Of a DNA stretch of 64,000 nt, positions 49,799 through 59,342 are shown one piece after another (positions within the stretch are counted from its first letter, which is position 1; each line of letters begins with the position of its first letter). The position numbers and the translations under genes were made by a program. Source of the stretch: Brevibacillus choshinensis. Its GTDB lineage: Bacteria; Bacillota; Bacilli; Brevibacillales; Brevibacillaceae. Where the stretch lies: NCBI RefSeq assembly GCF_001420695.1, contig NZ_LJJB01000010.1, positions 202,364 to 266,363 of the forward strand. The letters are read 5' to 3'. Under the pieces are notes generated by a model. The model searched no databases, was not told the origin of the DNA, and saw nothing but the letters and a program-made list of their open reading frames with translations.

Positions 49799-51298
49799 TT
49801 ACCCTCTCGATTTGCCTTTTCCAGCAGATGGTCGGAATGGCCTGCCACCCTGACTCTTGTTGCCTGGTCTGCCAGCTCCGCCTCCTGCCTTACCAGCTGT
49901 AGCCGGCTTGGAAGGCTTTGCTGACTTCCCTGCTTTCCGCGCAGCGATTGCTTCTGCACGCTTGCGGTTTTGCTCGTATTTCGTCTGTAGTTCATCCAGC
50001 TCCTGCTTAAGCTTTCTCTTGTAGCCTGGCTTAACCTTCGTCTTTTTCTTGATCGCGTCTCGAATCGGAGCGAATTCTTTATCTTTTTCCTTCTTCTGTT
50101 CCTTCTGCTGCTGCTCACGCAACTCGATGAAGTGTGCTTCCCGCTCTTCTGCGCGTTGGCGGCGGCCCTCATCCAGATGGCGTCCTGCTGTCAAAATTCT
50201 TTCCTCGATGGAAGCCTTGGTCGTCTTCGCAAAGCGACCCATCAGGTTTTTCTGACGAGGAGAAATAAGCGAGATCGCTTTCCCTTTTTGTCCTGCACGT
50301 CCGGTACGACCTACGCGGTGAATGTAGCTCTCGACATCGTTAGGCAAGTCGTAGTTGATCACGTGCGTAACACCTTCCACGTCCAGACCACGCGCAGCGA
50401 TATCTGTCGCGATCAAATACTGGAAGCGGATATCGCGGAACTGCTTCATCAGCTGTTCCCGCTTGTTTTGAGACAAATCGCCATACAAAGCTTGTGCGGA
50501 CAATCCGTTTTCCTGCAGACGGGCGGTCAATTGCTGTACGCGTACTTGCGTGTTGGCAAAGACGATGGTCAAAAACGGCTGCTCTTGCTCCAGCACGTCC
50601 ACGAGTGCATCTGTCTTGTCACTTTGGTTGACGACATAATAATATTGCTCGATGCGTTCTACCGTTTTTTGCTTTCCTTCGATCTTGATGTGCGGCGGCT
50701 GTTTCATGAAACGATGCGCCAGCTTTTTCACCAGATCCGGCATGGTAGCGGAGAACAACAGCACTTGGCGTTGCGATGGTGTATGAACGATGACTTGCTC
50801 AACATCCTCGAGGAAGCCCATTTCCATCATTTTGTCCGCTTCATCCAGCACCAAAGTAGAAATGCGGCCAAAGTGCAGCGAACCGCGTTTCATGTGGTCC
50901 AAAACACGCCCAGGTGTACCGACTACGACATGGACGGTCTCTTTTAGCTTGTTGAGCTGCTTGTCGATATCCGTACCACCATGCAACGAGAGAACGTTGA
51001 CATTCAAATGCTTGCCCAGCTTCTCGACTTCTTTGGCGATCTGGATCGACAGCTCACGGGTCGGAGTCAGAATCAGTGCTTGGATGTCACGCTTTCCTTC
51101 CTCCAGAGCATTCAGAATCGGGAGCATAAACGCAGCTGTTTTCCCAGTTCCTGTCTGTGCTTGTCCGATGACATCCTTGCCTTCCAAAATCAGCGGAATC
51201 GCTTCTTCTTGAATGGCAGTTGGTTCTTTATAATACAGGTCTTGAATCCCTTGCATCACTTCCGGTCGAAAGCCAAAAGACGCAAACGATTTTGCCAT
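49799..51298 (-). CDS. DEAD-box RNA helicase (CshA-like)
   Basis: A 499-residue ATP-dependent RNA helicase. Motifs in order: AQTGTGKTAAF, PTRELSIQI, VLDEADKM, FSATMPDLV, ARGLDVEG and HRVGRTGRAG. A basic Gly/Lys-rich tail (from about residue 380) probably binds RNA. CshA-type helicases act in mRNA decay, ribosome assembly and cold adaptation. The ATG at 51298 has AAGGA at 10 nt; the GTG at 51307 would overlap that site. The leader of about 130 nt is long, as for other cold-induced helicase genes. Confidence 0.95.
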   Translation of the reverse strand: MAKSFASFGFRPEVMQGIQDLYYKEPTAIQEEAIPLILEGKDVIGQAQTGTGKTAAFMLPILNALEEGKRDIQALILTPTRELSIQIAKEVEKLGKHLNVNVLSLHGGTDIDKQLNKLKETVHVVVGTPGRVLDHMKRGSLHFGRISTLVLDEADKMMEMGFLEDVEQVIVHTPSQRQVLLFSATMPDLVKKLAHRFMKQPPHIKIEGKQKTVERIEQYYYVVNQSDKTDALVDVLEQEQPFLTIVFANTQVRVQQLTARLQENGLSAQALYGDLSQNKREQLMKQFRDIRFQYLIATDIAARGLDVEGVTHVINYDLPNDVESYIHRVGRTGRAGQKGKAISLISPRQKNLMGRFAKTTKASIEERILTAGRHLDEGRRQRAEEREAHFIELREQQQKEQKKEKDKEFAPIRDAIKKKTKVKPGYKRKLKQELDELQTKYEQNRKRAEAIAARKAGKSAKPSKPATAGKAGGGAGRPGNKSQGGRPFRPSAGKGKSRG

Positions 51299-51436
51299 AA
51301 TTTCCACTTCCTTTCACAAGCGGCCCGATTTGCCACACCAAAGACTGCATGGACAGTGGGGGGTGCTATAAAACCGGCTACCGTCACTCATATTCATCCG
51401 GCGATGTTCCACGACGCCTGATTTCCTATCCTACCT

Positions 51437-51465
51437 ATACTAAATGAGTCGTTGTAAAAATACAA
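51437..51465 (-). promoter_or_regulatory. Probable sigma-A promoter of the helicase gene
   Basis: On the minus strand TTGTAT (51460-51465) and TAGTAT (51437-51442) are 17 nt apart, each 4 of 6 to consensus. The predicted leader is about 130 nt. Between 51299 and 51436 I see no further feature. Confidence 0.45.
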
Positions 51466-51524
51466 CCAAACTGTCTACAGCTTTTCCTTTCCAGCTTTGA
51501 TCAAACTAAGGTAGCTGGACGGAA

Positions 51525-51628
51525 AAAGGGGAAAACTCTCCAGGTTAGTAGGGCCACTTGCGCAGGGGTCTTTCCTGCACGGCTCCGCTCCGGCCAGTGT
51601 CCCTAATACCTTCGCTTTTTTCCCCTTT
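51525..51628 (+). repeat. Long-hairpin intergenic element, copy C
   Basis: AAAGGGGAAAA (51525-51535) pairs perfectly with TTTTCCCCTTT (51618-51628). A middle stem joins 51543-51557 and 51596-51610, and the tip holds GCGCAGG/CCTGCAC. The 35-nt core (51551-51585) matches the element at 26909-26943 at 30 positions. It is in a non-coding gap between the helicase promoter and the pepV terminator. Confidence 0.55.
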
Positions 51629-51635
51629 CTCATTC

Positions 51636-51679
51636 ATAAAAAAAGCGGGTGCGCCTTTTAGCTTGGCACAATCCCGCTT
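51636..51679 (-). terminator. Intrinsic terminator of pepV
   Basis: AAGCGGG and CCCGCTT with inner GTGCC/GGCGC pairing; on the minus strand TTTTTTT follows. It is 10 nt after the stop. Confidence 0.9.
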
Positions 51680-51688
51680 GTTTTTGAT

Positions 51689-53125
51689 TTACTTTGCCAG
51701 TTCATAGATGGCTTGCGCGTAAATCGCTGTTGCCTTGATCAAGTCATCTACCAAAATGTACTCATCCCGCTGATGCGCACTGTCTGGGCGGCCAGGGAAG
51801 AGGGGACCAAATGCGACGCCAACATCCAGTGAACGGCCGTACGTCGCTCCTCCGATGGCGATGATGCCTGCTTCCTCGCCGGTCTGCTCCGTATAGACAC
51901 GTTGCAACGTCGTAACCAGTGGATGATTCGGATCGACGCGGTGCGGGGTCAGATGCTCTACGACTTCCAATTCAAATGCTTCTTCGGCTCCGTGTGCTGC
52001 CAATACGGCAGACCAATGTTCGAAGGATACCGAATGAGGGTAACGAATGTTGAGGCGGAAGATCGCGTCCCCCTCTGCTTGGTACTCCAGTACGCCCGTA
52101 TTCAAGGAAAGAGGACCCATTTCTGCATCGTCATGAGCAATTCCGAGCGTTTGACCGTAGTGCTGGTTGTGCAAGTACTGGTCTGCAAAGCGAACGTAGC
52201 TGGTTGCGCGTGCATCCAGTTGGAGTGTATGCAGGAAATGAATCAGATGGGTACCCGCGTTCACACCTTTACCCGGATCCATGCCATGTACAGATACGCC
52301 TTCCATGCGCAAAACGACCAAGCCATCCTTTTCCTCGGCAGAACCTTTCAGATCGTTGTCTGCCAGATGCTGGCGATAGCGCTCGACAATAGCCTGTGCA
52401 TCCAGCTCTTGTGGAATCAGGACGGCTTCTCCTTTGTCTGGCACCATGTTCATCCGCAAACCCGACTGCAACGATACGAGCTTGGCTTGTACGTCAGCTG
52501 TTTCATGTGCAGTTTTTGCCTGAAATGCTGCAAGTGTCTGGCGGAGCGTCAGATCGGTCAGACCTTTCTCGGCATAAATGAGTGGGAAGTCCGCGTCCGG
52601 AGTGAAGCCCATCGTCGGCATTTCTTCTGTTGCAAAGTATGTATTCACGCATTTCCAGCTGGATTCTTCGTCGGTTCCAAAGATAAAGCGAACTCGCTTG
52701 GACAACGGCAGTCCCAGCTCCATCACGATCTTGGCAGCAAAGATGGCGGCCATCGTCGGTCCTTTGTCATCAATAGCTCCACGCGCAACGATCTTGCCAT
52801 CGACAATCTCTGCTGCGAAAGGAGGTGTGCTCCAGCCATCTCCTTCTGGAACAACATCGACGTGGCTGAGGATGCCGATCAGCTCTTCCCCTTGTCCAAA
52901 CTCTGCATGAGCAGCATAACCGCGCACGTCTTTTATGGTCATACCTGCTTGCTCGCAAACGCCAAGTGCATAATCGAGTGCCTCGCGGATGCCTTCTCCA
53001 AAAGGAGCACCCTCTTTGGCAGTCGCTGGATCGAGCACACTTTTCATTTGCAGAAAGGATTGCGTGGTACGAATTAGTTCCTCTTTTCGCTTTTGCGTTT
53101 CTTCCAGCCAATTAACGGTTTTCAT
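51689..53125 (-). CDS. pepV: M20 family dipeptidase PepV
   Basis: A 478-residue zinc dipeptidase (Xaa-His/carnosinase-like family; YtjP of Bacillus). Metal ligands are in GILSHVDVVPEGDGW, GAIDDKGPT (bridging Asp), catalytic GTDEESSWKC, and FTPDADFPL; the lid domain covers about residues 190-385. It hydrolyses dipeptides with an N-terminal hydrophobic or beta-Ala residue. Its start overlaps the end of the alarmone synthetase gene by 14 nt, so both are translated from one message. The start is ATG at 53125. Confidence 0.95.
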   Translation of the reverse strand: MKTVNWLEETQKRKEELIRTTQSFLQMKSVLDPATAKEGAPFGEGIREALDYALGVCEQAGMTIKDVRGYAAHAEFGQGEELIGILSHVDVVPEGDGWSTPPFAAEIVDGKIVARGAIDDKGPTMAAIFAAKIVMELGLPLSKRVRFIFGTDEESSWKCVNTYFATEEMPTMGFTPDADFPLIYAEKGLTDLTLRQTLAAFQAKTAHETADVQAKLVSLQSGLRMNMVPDKGEAVLIPQELDAQAIVERYRQHLADNDLKGSAEEKDGLVVLRMEGVSVHGMDPGKGVNAGTHLIHFLHTLQLDARATSYVRFADQYLHNQHYGQTLGIAHDDAEMGPLSLNTGVLEYQAEGDAIFRLNIRYPHSVSFEHWSAVLAAHGAEEAFELEVVEHLTPHRVDPNHPLVTTLQRVYTEQTGEEAGIIAIGGATYGRSLDVGVAFGPLFPGRPDSAHQRDEYILVDDLIKATAIYAQAIYELAK

Positions 53126-53843
53126 CGTCGTGTTCTTTCCCTTCGTCTGTGGTACTATTTTCTATCCCGGCATCAATATCGAGGTCCAGCTCTACCAACG
53201 ATAACAGGGAATCCATCGGCACTTCTTTCATCGTAAATTCGGCTTGCGCCTCTTTGATTTCTTCACGGATGTTGTTCATTTCGCTATCCAGCTTGTAGGA
53301 AGCCTTGGCTGCTTCGAACAGTCGCTGACGAATATTGGACGGGATAATCCCTTCATATTTGTAATTCAGCGAGTGCTCAATCGTTGCCCAAAAATTCATA
53401 CCTAGTGTACGTATTTGAATTTCTACCGGAATGGTCACCTGTCCATCTGCCATCATGATCGGATATTCGACCGCCATATGGTAGCCTCTATACCCGCTCT
53501 CCTTTGGAGTCGACACATAATCCTTTTCCAGGTAGACACGCATATCGCCACGCTTGCGGATCATCTCCACGACAGCAGGAATGTCTTCGATAAACTGACA
53601 GATGATACGTATACCCGCAATGTCCCGAATCTCCCAGCAGATGTTTTCATCGATCGGAAATTGTAGTCGGTTTGCCTTATTGTAAATGCTCGGGATCGAC
53701 TTGACCCTGCCTAGGGCAAACTCAATGGGAGAATACTCCTTGCGCTTGCGCAGTTCGTTGCGGATATTTTTAATTTTGACTTTGATCTCTTCTACAGCTT
53801 GCTCGAACGGCAGCAGATATAGTTCCCAATCTAGTTTGTGCAC
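53112..53843 (-). CDS. Small alarmone synthetase ((p)ppGpp synthase)
   Basis: A 243-residue single-domain RelA/SpoT-type synthetase (YjbM/YwaC class), which makes (p)ppGpp without a hydrolase domain. Motifs: SIYNKANR, EIRDIAGIRIICQF, KESGYRGYHMAVEYP and VEIQIRTLGMNFWATIEHSLNYK; the catalytic Glu lies in EIQIRT. The C-terminal 40 residues are acidic and extra. It starts at GTG 53843, 8 nt after GGAGGG. The pairing with a dipeptidase gene suggests a link between peptide nutrition and the stringent response. Confidence 0.93.
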   Translation of the reverse strand: MHKLDWELYLLPFEQAVEEIKVKIKNIRNELRKRKEYSPIEFALGRVKSIPSIYNKANRLQFPIDENICWEIRDIAGIRIICQFIEDIPAVVEMIRKRGDMRVYLEKDYVSTPKESGYRGYHMAVEYPIMMADGQVTIPVEIQIRTLGMNFWATIEHSLNYKYEGIIPSNIRQRLFEAAKASYKLDSEMNNIREEIKEAQAEFTMKEVPMDSLLSLVELDLDIDAGIENSTTDEGKEHDDENR

Positions 53844-53920
53844 GCTTACGTCCCTCCGGCCTGAAACTCTCCATCGTCCTTATCATTCAACATTTTGGGT
53901 GAGATATCCTTCATAAATGG

Positions 53921-53968
53921 AAAAAGAGACGAACAGAGGCAAGCATGACTGCCCGCCTCTATTCGTCT
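53921..53968 (-). terminator. Intrinsic terminator of the chemoreceptor gene
   Basis: On the minus strand AGACGAA pairs with TTCGTCT and AGAGGC with GCCTCT, followed by CTTTTTCC. It begins at the stop codon of the gene. Confidence 0.9.
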
Positions 53969-56046
53969 TAATTTTCAGTTAATACAAACGTTGCCAATGA
54001 CCCTCGCAGCTCTTCTGCCAATACAGCTAACTGATCGGCTGAGTGAACAATCAGCTCCATGGCTGCGCTCTGCTCCTCGACTGCTGCCGAGATGCTTTGG
54101 ACGCCTGCCGCTGCATGAGCAGATGCTGATGACACTTCTTCTGCCACTGCCACTACTTGTCTGGCATCTGGTGCCATCCGGTTAAAAGCCTGTCTGACGC
54201 TCTCCATTTCTTGCGTAACACGGAGTATGTTTTGCTCGATTCGCTGGAACATCTCGCCGGATTGACGGGCCGTCTTAAGCCCATGTGCGGTCGTCTCCGA
54301 TCCTTCCGCCATTCGCGCAACAGCCGCTGTCGTATCCTTTTGTACATCGCCGATCATCCGCGCGATTTGCAGTGCAGCCTCATTGGTTCCCTCAGACAGC
54401 TTCCGGACTTCCCCGGCTACAACGGCAAAGCCTTTACCATGTTCACCTGCACGTGCAGCCTCGATCGCTGCATTGAGTGCGAGCAAGTTCGTCTGACGGG
54501 CAATTTCGGAAATGACGGAAATGATACGTGATATGTCTTGGGATCGTTTTTCCAGCTCATGAATGACACCTGTGGCTGATTCGACTGAGCGGTTAATCTC
54601 TTCCATACTATCGATGACGGCCGTCACAGCTTGTCTACCTGCATCCGTATGTCGCTTCATCTCTTGCGAAGAGAGCGAGACTTGCTCTACGTTATCTGTC
54701 ACACCCGTCACATCATTCGTCAAGTCGACTGCCAACTGCAAGGTCTGCCCCATTTTGTCCATCTGGTTATCAGCAGATGCCGCCACCTGATCCACGACTT
54801 GCACGATTTGCTGGCTCGAAGACGCGATCTCACTCGTATTGCCATGAATTTCTTTGACCGCCTCAGAAACGGACGCGGACGCCTGTCTTACCTGCAGCAA
54901 GATTCCGAGCAATTGATCCCGCATGGAGAGCAGCGATCTCGCCAGATCACCCAGCTCGTCCTTGCGCTTTAGCAGCCACTGCGGGACAGGAGTAGCGAAA
55001 TCACCCTCACCAATTCGTCCTGCCACCTTTAGCATGCCGCGGAACGAACGCCGCAGCCAGTTGGCTGTATACAAAGAAATCCCAACGATAACAACTAAGA
55101 CAACGCCATTGAAGATCAGCATGGCTTTCATAATTCGGTTAGGTCCGTTTAGAATCTCCGTCATATTCATTTCAGCGAGGATCGCCCAAGTCTTTTTACC
55201 CACTTTTACTTGATCAAAGGAGACGAGCACTTGTTGCCCCCGATAATCTATGCTCTCCGTCGTCCCCTTGAACTGCTGGGTCAGCAAGACTTGATCCACA
55301 ATCGGTGTGTCCACCTGTTGCTTCAGCAAAGTCTCCAGCCCTTCCCCCAATTGGGAGCGCATCAATTTATCGGGTCCTACCAGATAGATCTTTCCTGTGT
55401 TTCCCAGGCCTTCTCGTTGATTCAGCTGCCGGGATATGTAGTCCAGCGTTACCTCTACCGCCAACTGACCTATGATATAGCCGTTTTCAAAAATCGGCGT
55501 TGCGATAAAGACGCCTGGGACGCTTCCTGAAGGTTCATAAAGACTGAGATCAGACATTTCTGTGCTCTGCCCTTTGAATGCCTTTTGAACGGTTTGCCCA
55601 AGCACAGAATCTGCATACAATCCCTGCAGCAGGCTGGTGCCTAGATCCTTTTGCGGCTTCGTCTGGTAGATCACTTCGCCTTTGTCATTTAACAGGTAGG
55701 CATTTGCAAAGCCGTACCTGGCCACTTCCATCTTCAGTTCTTTCGTGCGGGTTAACTCGACTTCCTGATAAGCTGGAGATTCTCGCCCCTGCTCCCACAC
55801 TCCTCGAAATTCAGACAAGGCCGTGACGACCGTACTCGATGCGGCTAGCGTATCCAGATTGCGGGAACGCTCACGAAAGTAATTTTCCACTTGTTCCTTC
55901 TGGCTATTGCGCAGTGCCTCCAAGGTAGCTTTACTGCTGCTCAGCAATTCCCGCTTGGATTCGTTGTAAGCAAATACGCCTGCTGCCGTCAACGGTACGA
56001 TCCCAGCCAACAATAGCACAATCAGTACGCGCGCCCCTAGCTTCAT
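53968..56046 (-). CDS. Methyl-accepting chemotaxis protein, transmembrane
   Basis: A 692-residue chemoreceptor: membrane helix (8-28), an extracellular dCache-type sensor (about 40-300; [18 protein letters not shown] is typical), a second helix (about 305-330), a HAMP domain and the long cytosolic coiled coil with the tip [24 protein letters not shown]. It signals to CheA. dCache domains often bind amino acids. It is a single gene; chemotaxis kinase genes are not in the window. The start has GGGGGG about 6-7 nt upstream. Confidence 0.96.
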   Translation of the reverse strand: MKLGARVLIVLLLAGIVPLTAAGVFAYNESKRELLSSSKATLEALRNSQKEQVENYFRERSRNLDTLAASSTVVTALSEFRGVWEQGRESPAYQEVELTRTKELKMEVARYGFANAYLLNDKGEVIYQTKPQKDLGTSLLQGLYADSVLGQTVQKAFKGQSTEMSDLSLYEPSGSVPGVFIATPIFENGYIIGQLAVEVTLDYISRQLNQREGLGNTGKIYLVGPDKLMRSQLGEGLETLLKQQVDTPIVDQVLLTQQFKGTTESIDYRGQQVLVSFDQVKVGKKTWAILAEMNMTEILNGPNRIMKAMLIFNGVVLVVIVGISLYTANWLRRSFRGMLKVAGRIGEGDFATPVPQWLLKRKDELGDLARSLLSMRDQLLGILLQVRQASASVSEAVKEIHGNTSEIASSSQQIVQVVDQVAASADNQMDKMGQTLQLAVDLTNDVTGVTDNVEQVSLSSQEMKRHTDAGRQAVTAVIDSMEEINRSVESATGVIHELEKRSQDISRIISVISEIARQTNLLALNAAIEAARAGEHGKGFAVVAGEVRKLSEGTNEAALQIARMIGDVQKDTTAAVARMAEGSETTAHGLKTARQSGEMFQRIEQNILRVTQEMESVRQAFNRMAPDARQVVAVAEEVSSASAHAAAGVQSISAAVEEQSAAMELIVHSADQLAVLAEELRGSLATFVLTEN

Positions 56047-56153
56047 GTAAAGCCCCCCATAAAAATTATTTCTCTGGTAGAAAATTCACTATATTTTTAT
56101 TATTCATATGAATATAGTACCAGAAAATAAAAAAGGAAGGCTATACCAAAGTA

Positions 56154-56627
56154 TTATTCTGTTTCAAAAATCATCGCAATTTCATCGCACATAGGTAATT
56201 TGGAACAGTTGATGCAATCTTTCCATACTTTTTGCGGCAATGTTTCCTTCGCGACGATCCAGAATCCGCATTTTTCAAAGAAGGCTTTTTGATAGGTCAA
56301 AGCCAACACACGCTTGATCCCCAGGTTGCGGCATTCATCGACCAAATGGAGCACCAGGTGTTTACCAACCCCCATGCCTTTCGCTTTTTCCGAAATGGCC
56401 AACGAGCGAATTTCCGCCAGGTCCTCCCACAAAATGTGCAGACCTGCCACGCCTACGACAGTGTCCCCATCATGCGCGACGATAAACGACTGCAAATGTT
56501 CTAAAAATGAAAGTTTGGTCCGAGGAAGCATGAGACCCTGCTGTGCATATTCATTAACGATTTCCAACATCGCATCGACATCTTTGGTTGTGGCCTGACG
56601 CACGGCCAGCGCTTTCGTAACACTCAT
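56154..56627 (-). CDS. GNAT N-acetyltransferase (ArgA-like)
   Basis: A 157-residue GNAT enzyme. The acetyl-CoA loop is AISEKAKGMGVGKHLVLHLV, and the C-terminus has ALTYQKAFFEKCGFWIV and a CxxC-like CINCSKLPMCDE. The pattern (IVNEYAQQGLMLPR near the start) resembles the acetyltransferase domain of N-acetylglutamate synthases used in arginine synthesis, though no other arginine genes are near. The ATG at 56627 has GGAGGAG at 6 nt. Confidence 0.88.
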   Translation of the reverse strand: MSVTKALAVRQATTKDVDAMLEIVNEYAQQGLMLPRTKLSFLEHLQSFIVAHDGDTVVGVAGLHILWEDLAEIRSLAISEKAKGMGVGKHLVLHLVDECRNLGIKRVLALTYQKAFFEKCGFWIVAKETLPQKVWKDCINCSKLPMCDEIAMIFETE

Positions 56628-56767
56628 TTTACACTCCTCCACCCCATGCTCTTTCGGCTTGGTATGATATAATAATTATTCATTATAGTATATAAATATA
56701 CAGTCGACTTTCTCAGAAGTCTATCCCTTTTTTCGAGGGTTTTCCCCTGAATGCATCGATAAATTCT

Positions 56768-56794
56768 TGTGCAGGTAACGATTGTGCTATAATC
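56768..56794 (+). promoter_or_regulatory. Promoter of the TetR gene with hairpin over the ribosome site
   Basis: TTGTGC (56768-56773) and an extended -10, TGCTATAAT (56786-56794). The short leader of about 24 nt carries AGGAG-GTGT-CTCCT (56810-56823), so the ribosome binding site can pair within a 5-bp hairpin before the TTG start at 56825. Confidence 0.6.
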
Positions 56795-56824
56795 AAGCTT
56801 ATTACACGAGGAGGTGTCTCCTTT

Positions 56825-57424
56825 TTGACTACTCGACGCGAACGAAAAAAGCGAGAAACACGGGAAAAAATCTTCAATTCCGCGATTAAGCTGTTCAAGC
56901 AGCACGGTTTTGAAGCAACCACCATCGACATGATCTCCGAAGAAGCGGACGTTGCTCGGGGGACGATCTTCCTGCATTTCACTTCAAAGGAAGCCATTCT
57001 CGCCAACTGGGGCTACGAGCGACTGCACGAAATTGAGGAACGGCGCGAAGAGTGGGATTATGATGACAACTGCAAGGCAAAAGTGCTGCGGATCTACAAG
57101 ATCATGAACGAAGTGACGGTCACGAACTTTGATTTCATCAAGGTAGTCGTGGAGTCTTCGATGAAGCATCGCAAAGTGCTCGAAAACGAAAAAAATATGT
57201 ACTTCGAACTGCGTCAGCTATTCGCCGACCTGATCGAAGAAGCACAAGAAAAAAAGCAGCTCAAGTCCAAATTCAACCCTTTGGTGGCTGCCAACATGTT
57301 GGAAAACATTTATTACAATGCGTTGTATGATTGGGTACGCAGCGAAGGCGCATGGGCTTTGGAAGAGATTATGGAAGAGAAGGTCTCTATCGTATTCGAA
57401 GGGCTGGTCGAGGAATCATCCTAG
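56825..57424 (+). CDS. TetR/AcrR family regulator
   Basis: A 199-residue repressor-type regulator. The N-terminal helix-turn-helix is ATTIDMISEEADVARGTIFLHFTSKEAIL; the rest is a helical ligand-binding domain. The start is TTG at 56825, 9 nt after AGGAGG, which lies in a small hairpin. No transporter is directly adjacent except the convergent oligopeptide-binding protein gene, so the target is unknown. The terminator overlaps the last codons. Confidence 0.92.
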   Translation: MTTRRERKKRETREKIFNSAIKLFKQHGFEATTIDMISEEADVARGTIFLHFTSKEAILANWGYERLHEIEERREEWDYDDNCKAKVLRIYKIMNEVTVTNFDFIKVVVESSMKHRKVLENEKNMYFELRQLFADLIEEAQEKKQLKSKFNPLVAANMLENIYYNALYDWVRSEGAWALEEIMEEKVSIVFEGLVEESS

Positions 57425-57442
57425 CGACCAGCCCTTCTTTTT
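57401..57442 (+). terminator. Intrinsic terminator of the TetR gene
   Basis: GGGCTGGTC (57401-57409) and GACCAGCCC (57426-57434) form a 9-bp stem followed by TTCTTTTTATT. The left arm lies in the coding end. Confidence 0.9.
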
Positions 57443-57450
57443 ATTAAGCG

Positions 57451-59148
57451 TTATTCAAACATGGCCCACTTGTACTGAACATTCCCCAAACCGGAGATGA
57501 CGACATCCTTCAAATTTGGATTTTTCGCATATACCGTTGATTTGAAGTAGAACGGGATGACCGGCATCTCGTCTACGAGAATCTTCTCCGCGTTTTGCAA
57601 AATCGCTTTTCGCTTTGCGGCATCCTTTTCTTTGGAGGAGGTAGCCAAGAGATCCTCGAATTTTTTCTTCTCCCAGTTCGTATGGTTATTTCCTTCCTTG
57701 GTACGGAAGATCTCTAGGAAGTTGATCGGATCGTTGAAATCCCCCGTCCATCCCATCCGCGCTACTTGATACTTTCCGTTTTTCACGTTTTCGTAATAGA
57801 CGTTCCATTCCTGATTTTCCAGCTTGACGTGCACACCCAGATTTTTTTGCCACATGTCCTGAACGGCTTGGGCAATTTTCGCCTGCGCTTCCTCCGTGTT
57901 GTAAGAAAGGGTGATCGGCGGCAGCTTATCTACACTCGCATAGCCTTCCTCTTTCATCCCCTCTGCCAGAAGCTGCTTGGCTTTTTCCACATCGTTGTCC
58001 TTGAACAGCCCTTGCTCATTTTCTGCAAACATCGTAGGCGGTACTACCGCTGTCGCGACCAGCTCGCCTCCCTGTGTCACATTGTCCACCAAGTCTTTCC
58101 TATTGATCGCGTAGGCGAACGCCTGACGAATCTTTTTGTTGTGAAACGGCTTTTGTACGGTATTGAACTCATACCAGTAGGTGCCTGCTTTTGGCGTGAT
58201 TTCCAAGAGTCCTTTTTCCTTGAGCGACTGCATCGCATCAAGCGGCAAATTACCAGTTGGCGCTCCTGCCCAATCCAGATCGCCATTCTCCAGCATGGAT
58301 AGCTCCGTATTGGCGTCGTTGATCATGTTCATCTCAATCTTCGTCAGCTTTACCGACTGGGCATCCCAATAGTTTTCGTTCTTTTCCAGGACGAGCTTTG
58401 TTTTATGTTCCCAGGAGGTCATCTTGAAAGGTCCGTTGGAAGTGTAGTCAGGTCCCGCTTCCTTGGCCCAGTCCGGGTGGTCCTTTACCACTTTCGTATT
58501 CAAAGGGAAGTACGTATAGAAAGCGGTCAGCTCCAGGAAGAAAGGAGTCGGATTCTCCAGCTGGACGACCAAGGTTTTGTCATCCTGGGCCTTTACGCCA
58601 ATCTCCTCTGGTTTTGCTTTGCCGTTAAACGCCGCTTCTGCATTTTTCACGTAGAACAGCTGGTACGCATACTCGGATCCATTTTTCGCATCCAGCGTCC
58701 ATTTCCAGGCGTTTTCAAAATCTTGTGCCGTCACTGGATCGCCATTGGACCATTTTGCATTGTCTCGTAGTTTAAATGTATAGGTCAACAGATCGTCCGA
58801 AGCCTGGATGCCCTCTGCAATCGCAGGCTGCGGCACTCCGTCCTTGTCGATACGGGTCAGCCCCTCAAATGTCTGGAAAATGACGTTGGAAGACCATACA
58901 TCAGTAATGAGGCCAGGATGCAGCGATAATGGCTCCGTAAAGTTGTTCAGTCGAAGCACTTGCTCCGGTTCCTTTTTCTCCGGCGCGGGTGCTGGCGCTG
59001 GTTGGGCTGCAGGTGCTGGTTGCGTCTGATCACTTGGTTTCGCTGCATCCTGATTTTGTGCACATGCTGCGAGGGAAACGGTCAAGCCAGCCGCCAAAAC
59101 GGCCTTCATCGTGCGTTGCCACCAACTCTTCTTTGTCTTATGTAGCAT
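57451..59148 (-). CDS. Oligopeptide ABC transporter substrate-binding lipoprotein (OppA-like)
   Basis: A 565-residue family-5 solute-binding protein. It has a lipoprotein signal (TVSLAACAQNQ, Cys at about 29), a Pro/Ala-rich linker, and SBP family 5 segments (LTYTFKLRDNAKWSNGDPVTA, IRQAFAYAINRKDLV). It would bind oligopeptides outside the membrane. No permease or ATPase genes are adjacent, so it works with a transporter encoded elsewhere or acts as a sensor protein. It follows a 57-codon gene and a histidine kinase gene in one operon. The start follows AGGAAGGGG. Confidence 0.95.
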   Translation of the reverse strand: MLHKTKKSWWQRTMKAVLAAGLTVSLAACAQNQDAAKPSDQTQPAPAAQPAPAPAPEKKEPEQVLRLNNFTEPLSLHPGLITDVWSSNVIFQTFEGLTRIDKDGVPQPAIAEGIQASDDLLTYTFKLRDNAKWSNGDPVTAQDFENAWKWTLDAKNGSEYAYQLFYVKNAEAAFNGKAKPEEIGVKAQDDKTLVVQLENPTPFFLELTAFYTYFPLNTKVVKDHPDWAKEAGPDYTSNGPFKMTSWEHKTKLVLEKNENYWDAQSVKLTKIEMNMINDANTELSMLENGDLDWAGAPTGNLPLDAMQSLKEKGLLEITPKAGTYWYEFNTVQKPFHNKKIRQAFAYAINRKDLVDNVTQGGELVATAVVPPTMFAENEQGLFKDNDVEKAKQLLAEGMKEEGYASVDKLPPITLSYNTEEAQAKIAQAVQDMWQKNLGVHVKLENQEWNVYYENVKNGKYQVARMGWTGDFNDPINFLEIFRTKEGNNHTNWEKKKFEDLLATSSKEKDAAKRKAILQNAEKILVDEMPVIPFYFKSTVYAKNPNLKDVVISGLGNVQYKWAMFE

Positions 59149-59151
59149 TCT

Positions 59152-59325
59152 TTATTCCCCTTCCTGAGGGAGCCGTTGCTGCTCTGCGCGCTGTTGCCAT
59201 TCTTTCAGCTCTGTCTTGATTTGATAAAGCTCAGCTCGCGTCTCTAGCTTGAATGCTTTCATTTCGCTTTTGATGCAAGCCAGCTCATGAAACAGCTTTT
59301 CCCACATTTCCTGATCCTTGTCCAT
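59152..59325 (-). CDS. 57-residue coiled-coil protein between kinase and OppA
   Basis: A short gene with a perfect site (GGAAAGGAGG, 6 nt before the ATG at 59325). The product is highly charged and helical (heptad-like LFHELACIKSEMKAFKLETR, then ELKEWQQRAEQQ), without signal or membrane segment. It begins 17 bp after the kinase gene and ends 3 bp before the oppA-like gene. No family recognised. The tight spacing and site strength make it a real gene. Confidence 0.8.
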   Translation of the reverse strand: MDKDQEMWEKLFHELACIKSEMKAFKLETRAELYQIKTELKEWQQRAEQQRLPQEGE

Positions 59326-59342
59326 GTTCGCCTCCTTTCCGA

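Noticed and set aside
51902-53077. 391-codon plus-strand frame antisense to pepV
   Set aside because: It lies wholly within pepV, whose metal motifs are intact, and the antisense product has Cys/His-rich, low-quality composition with no ribosome site.
56095-56125. Palindrome TATTCATATGAATA upstream of the large chemoreceptor
   Set aside because: It is AT-rich and short; no sigma-D promoter or known operator could be recognised, so it was not called.
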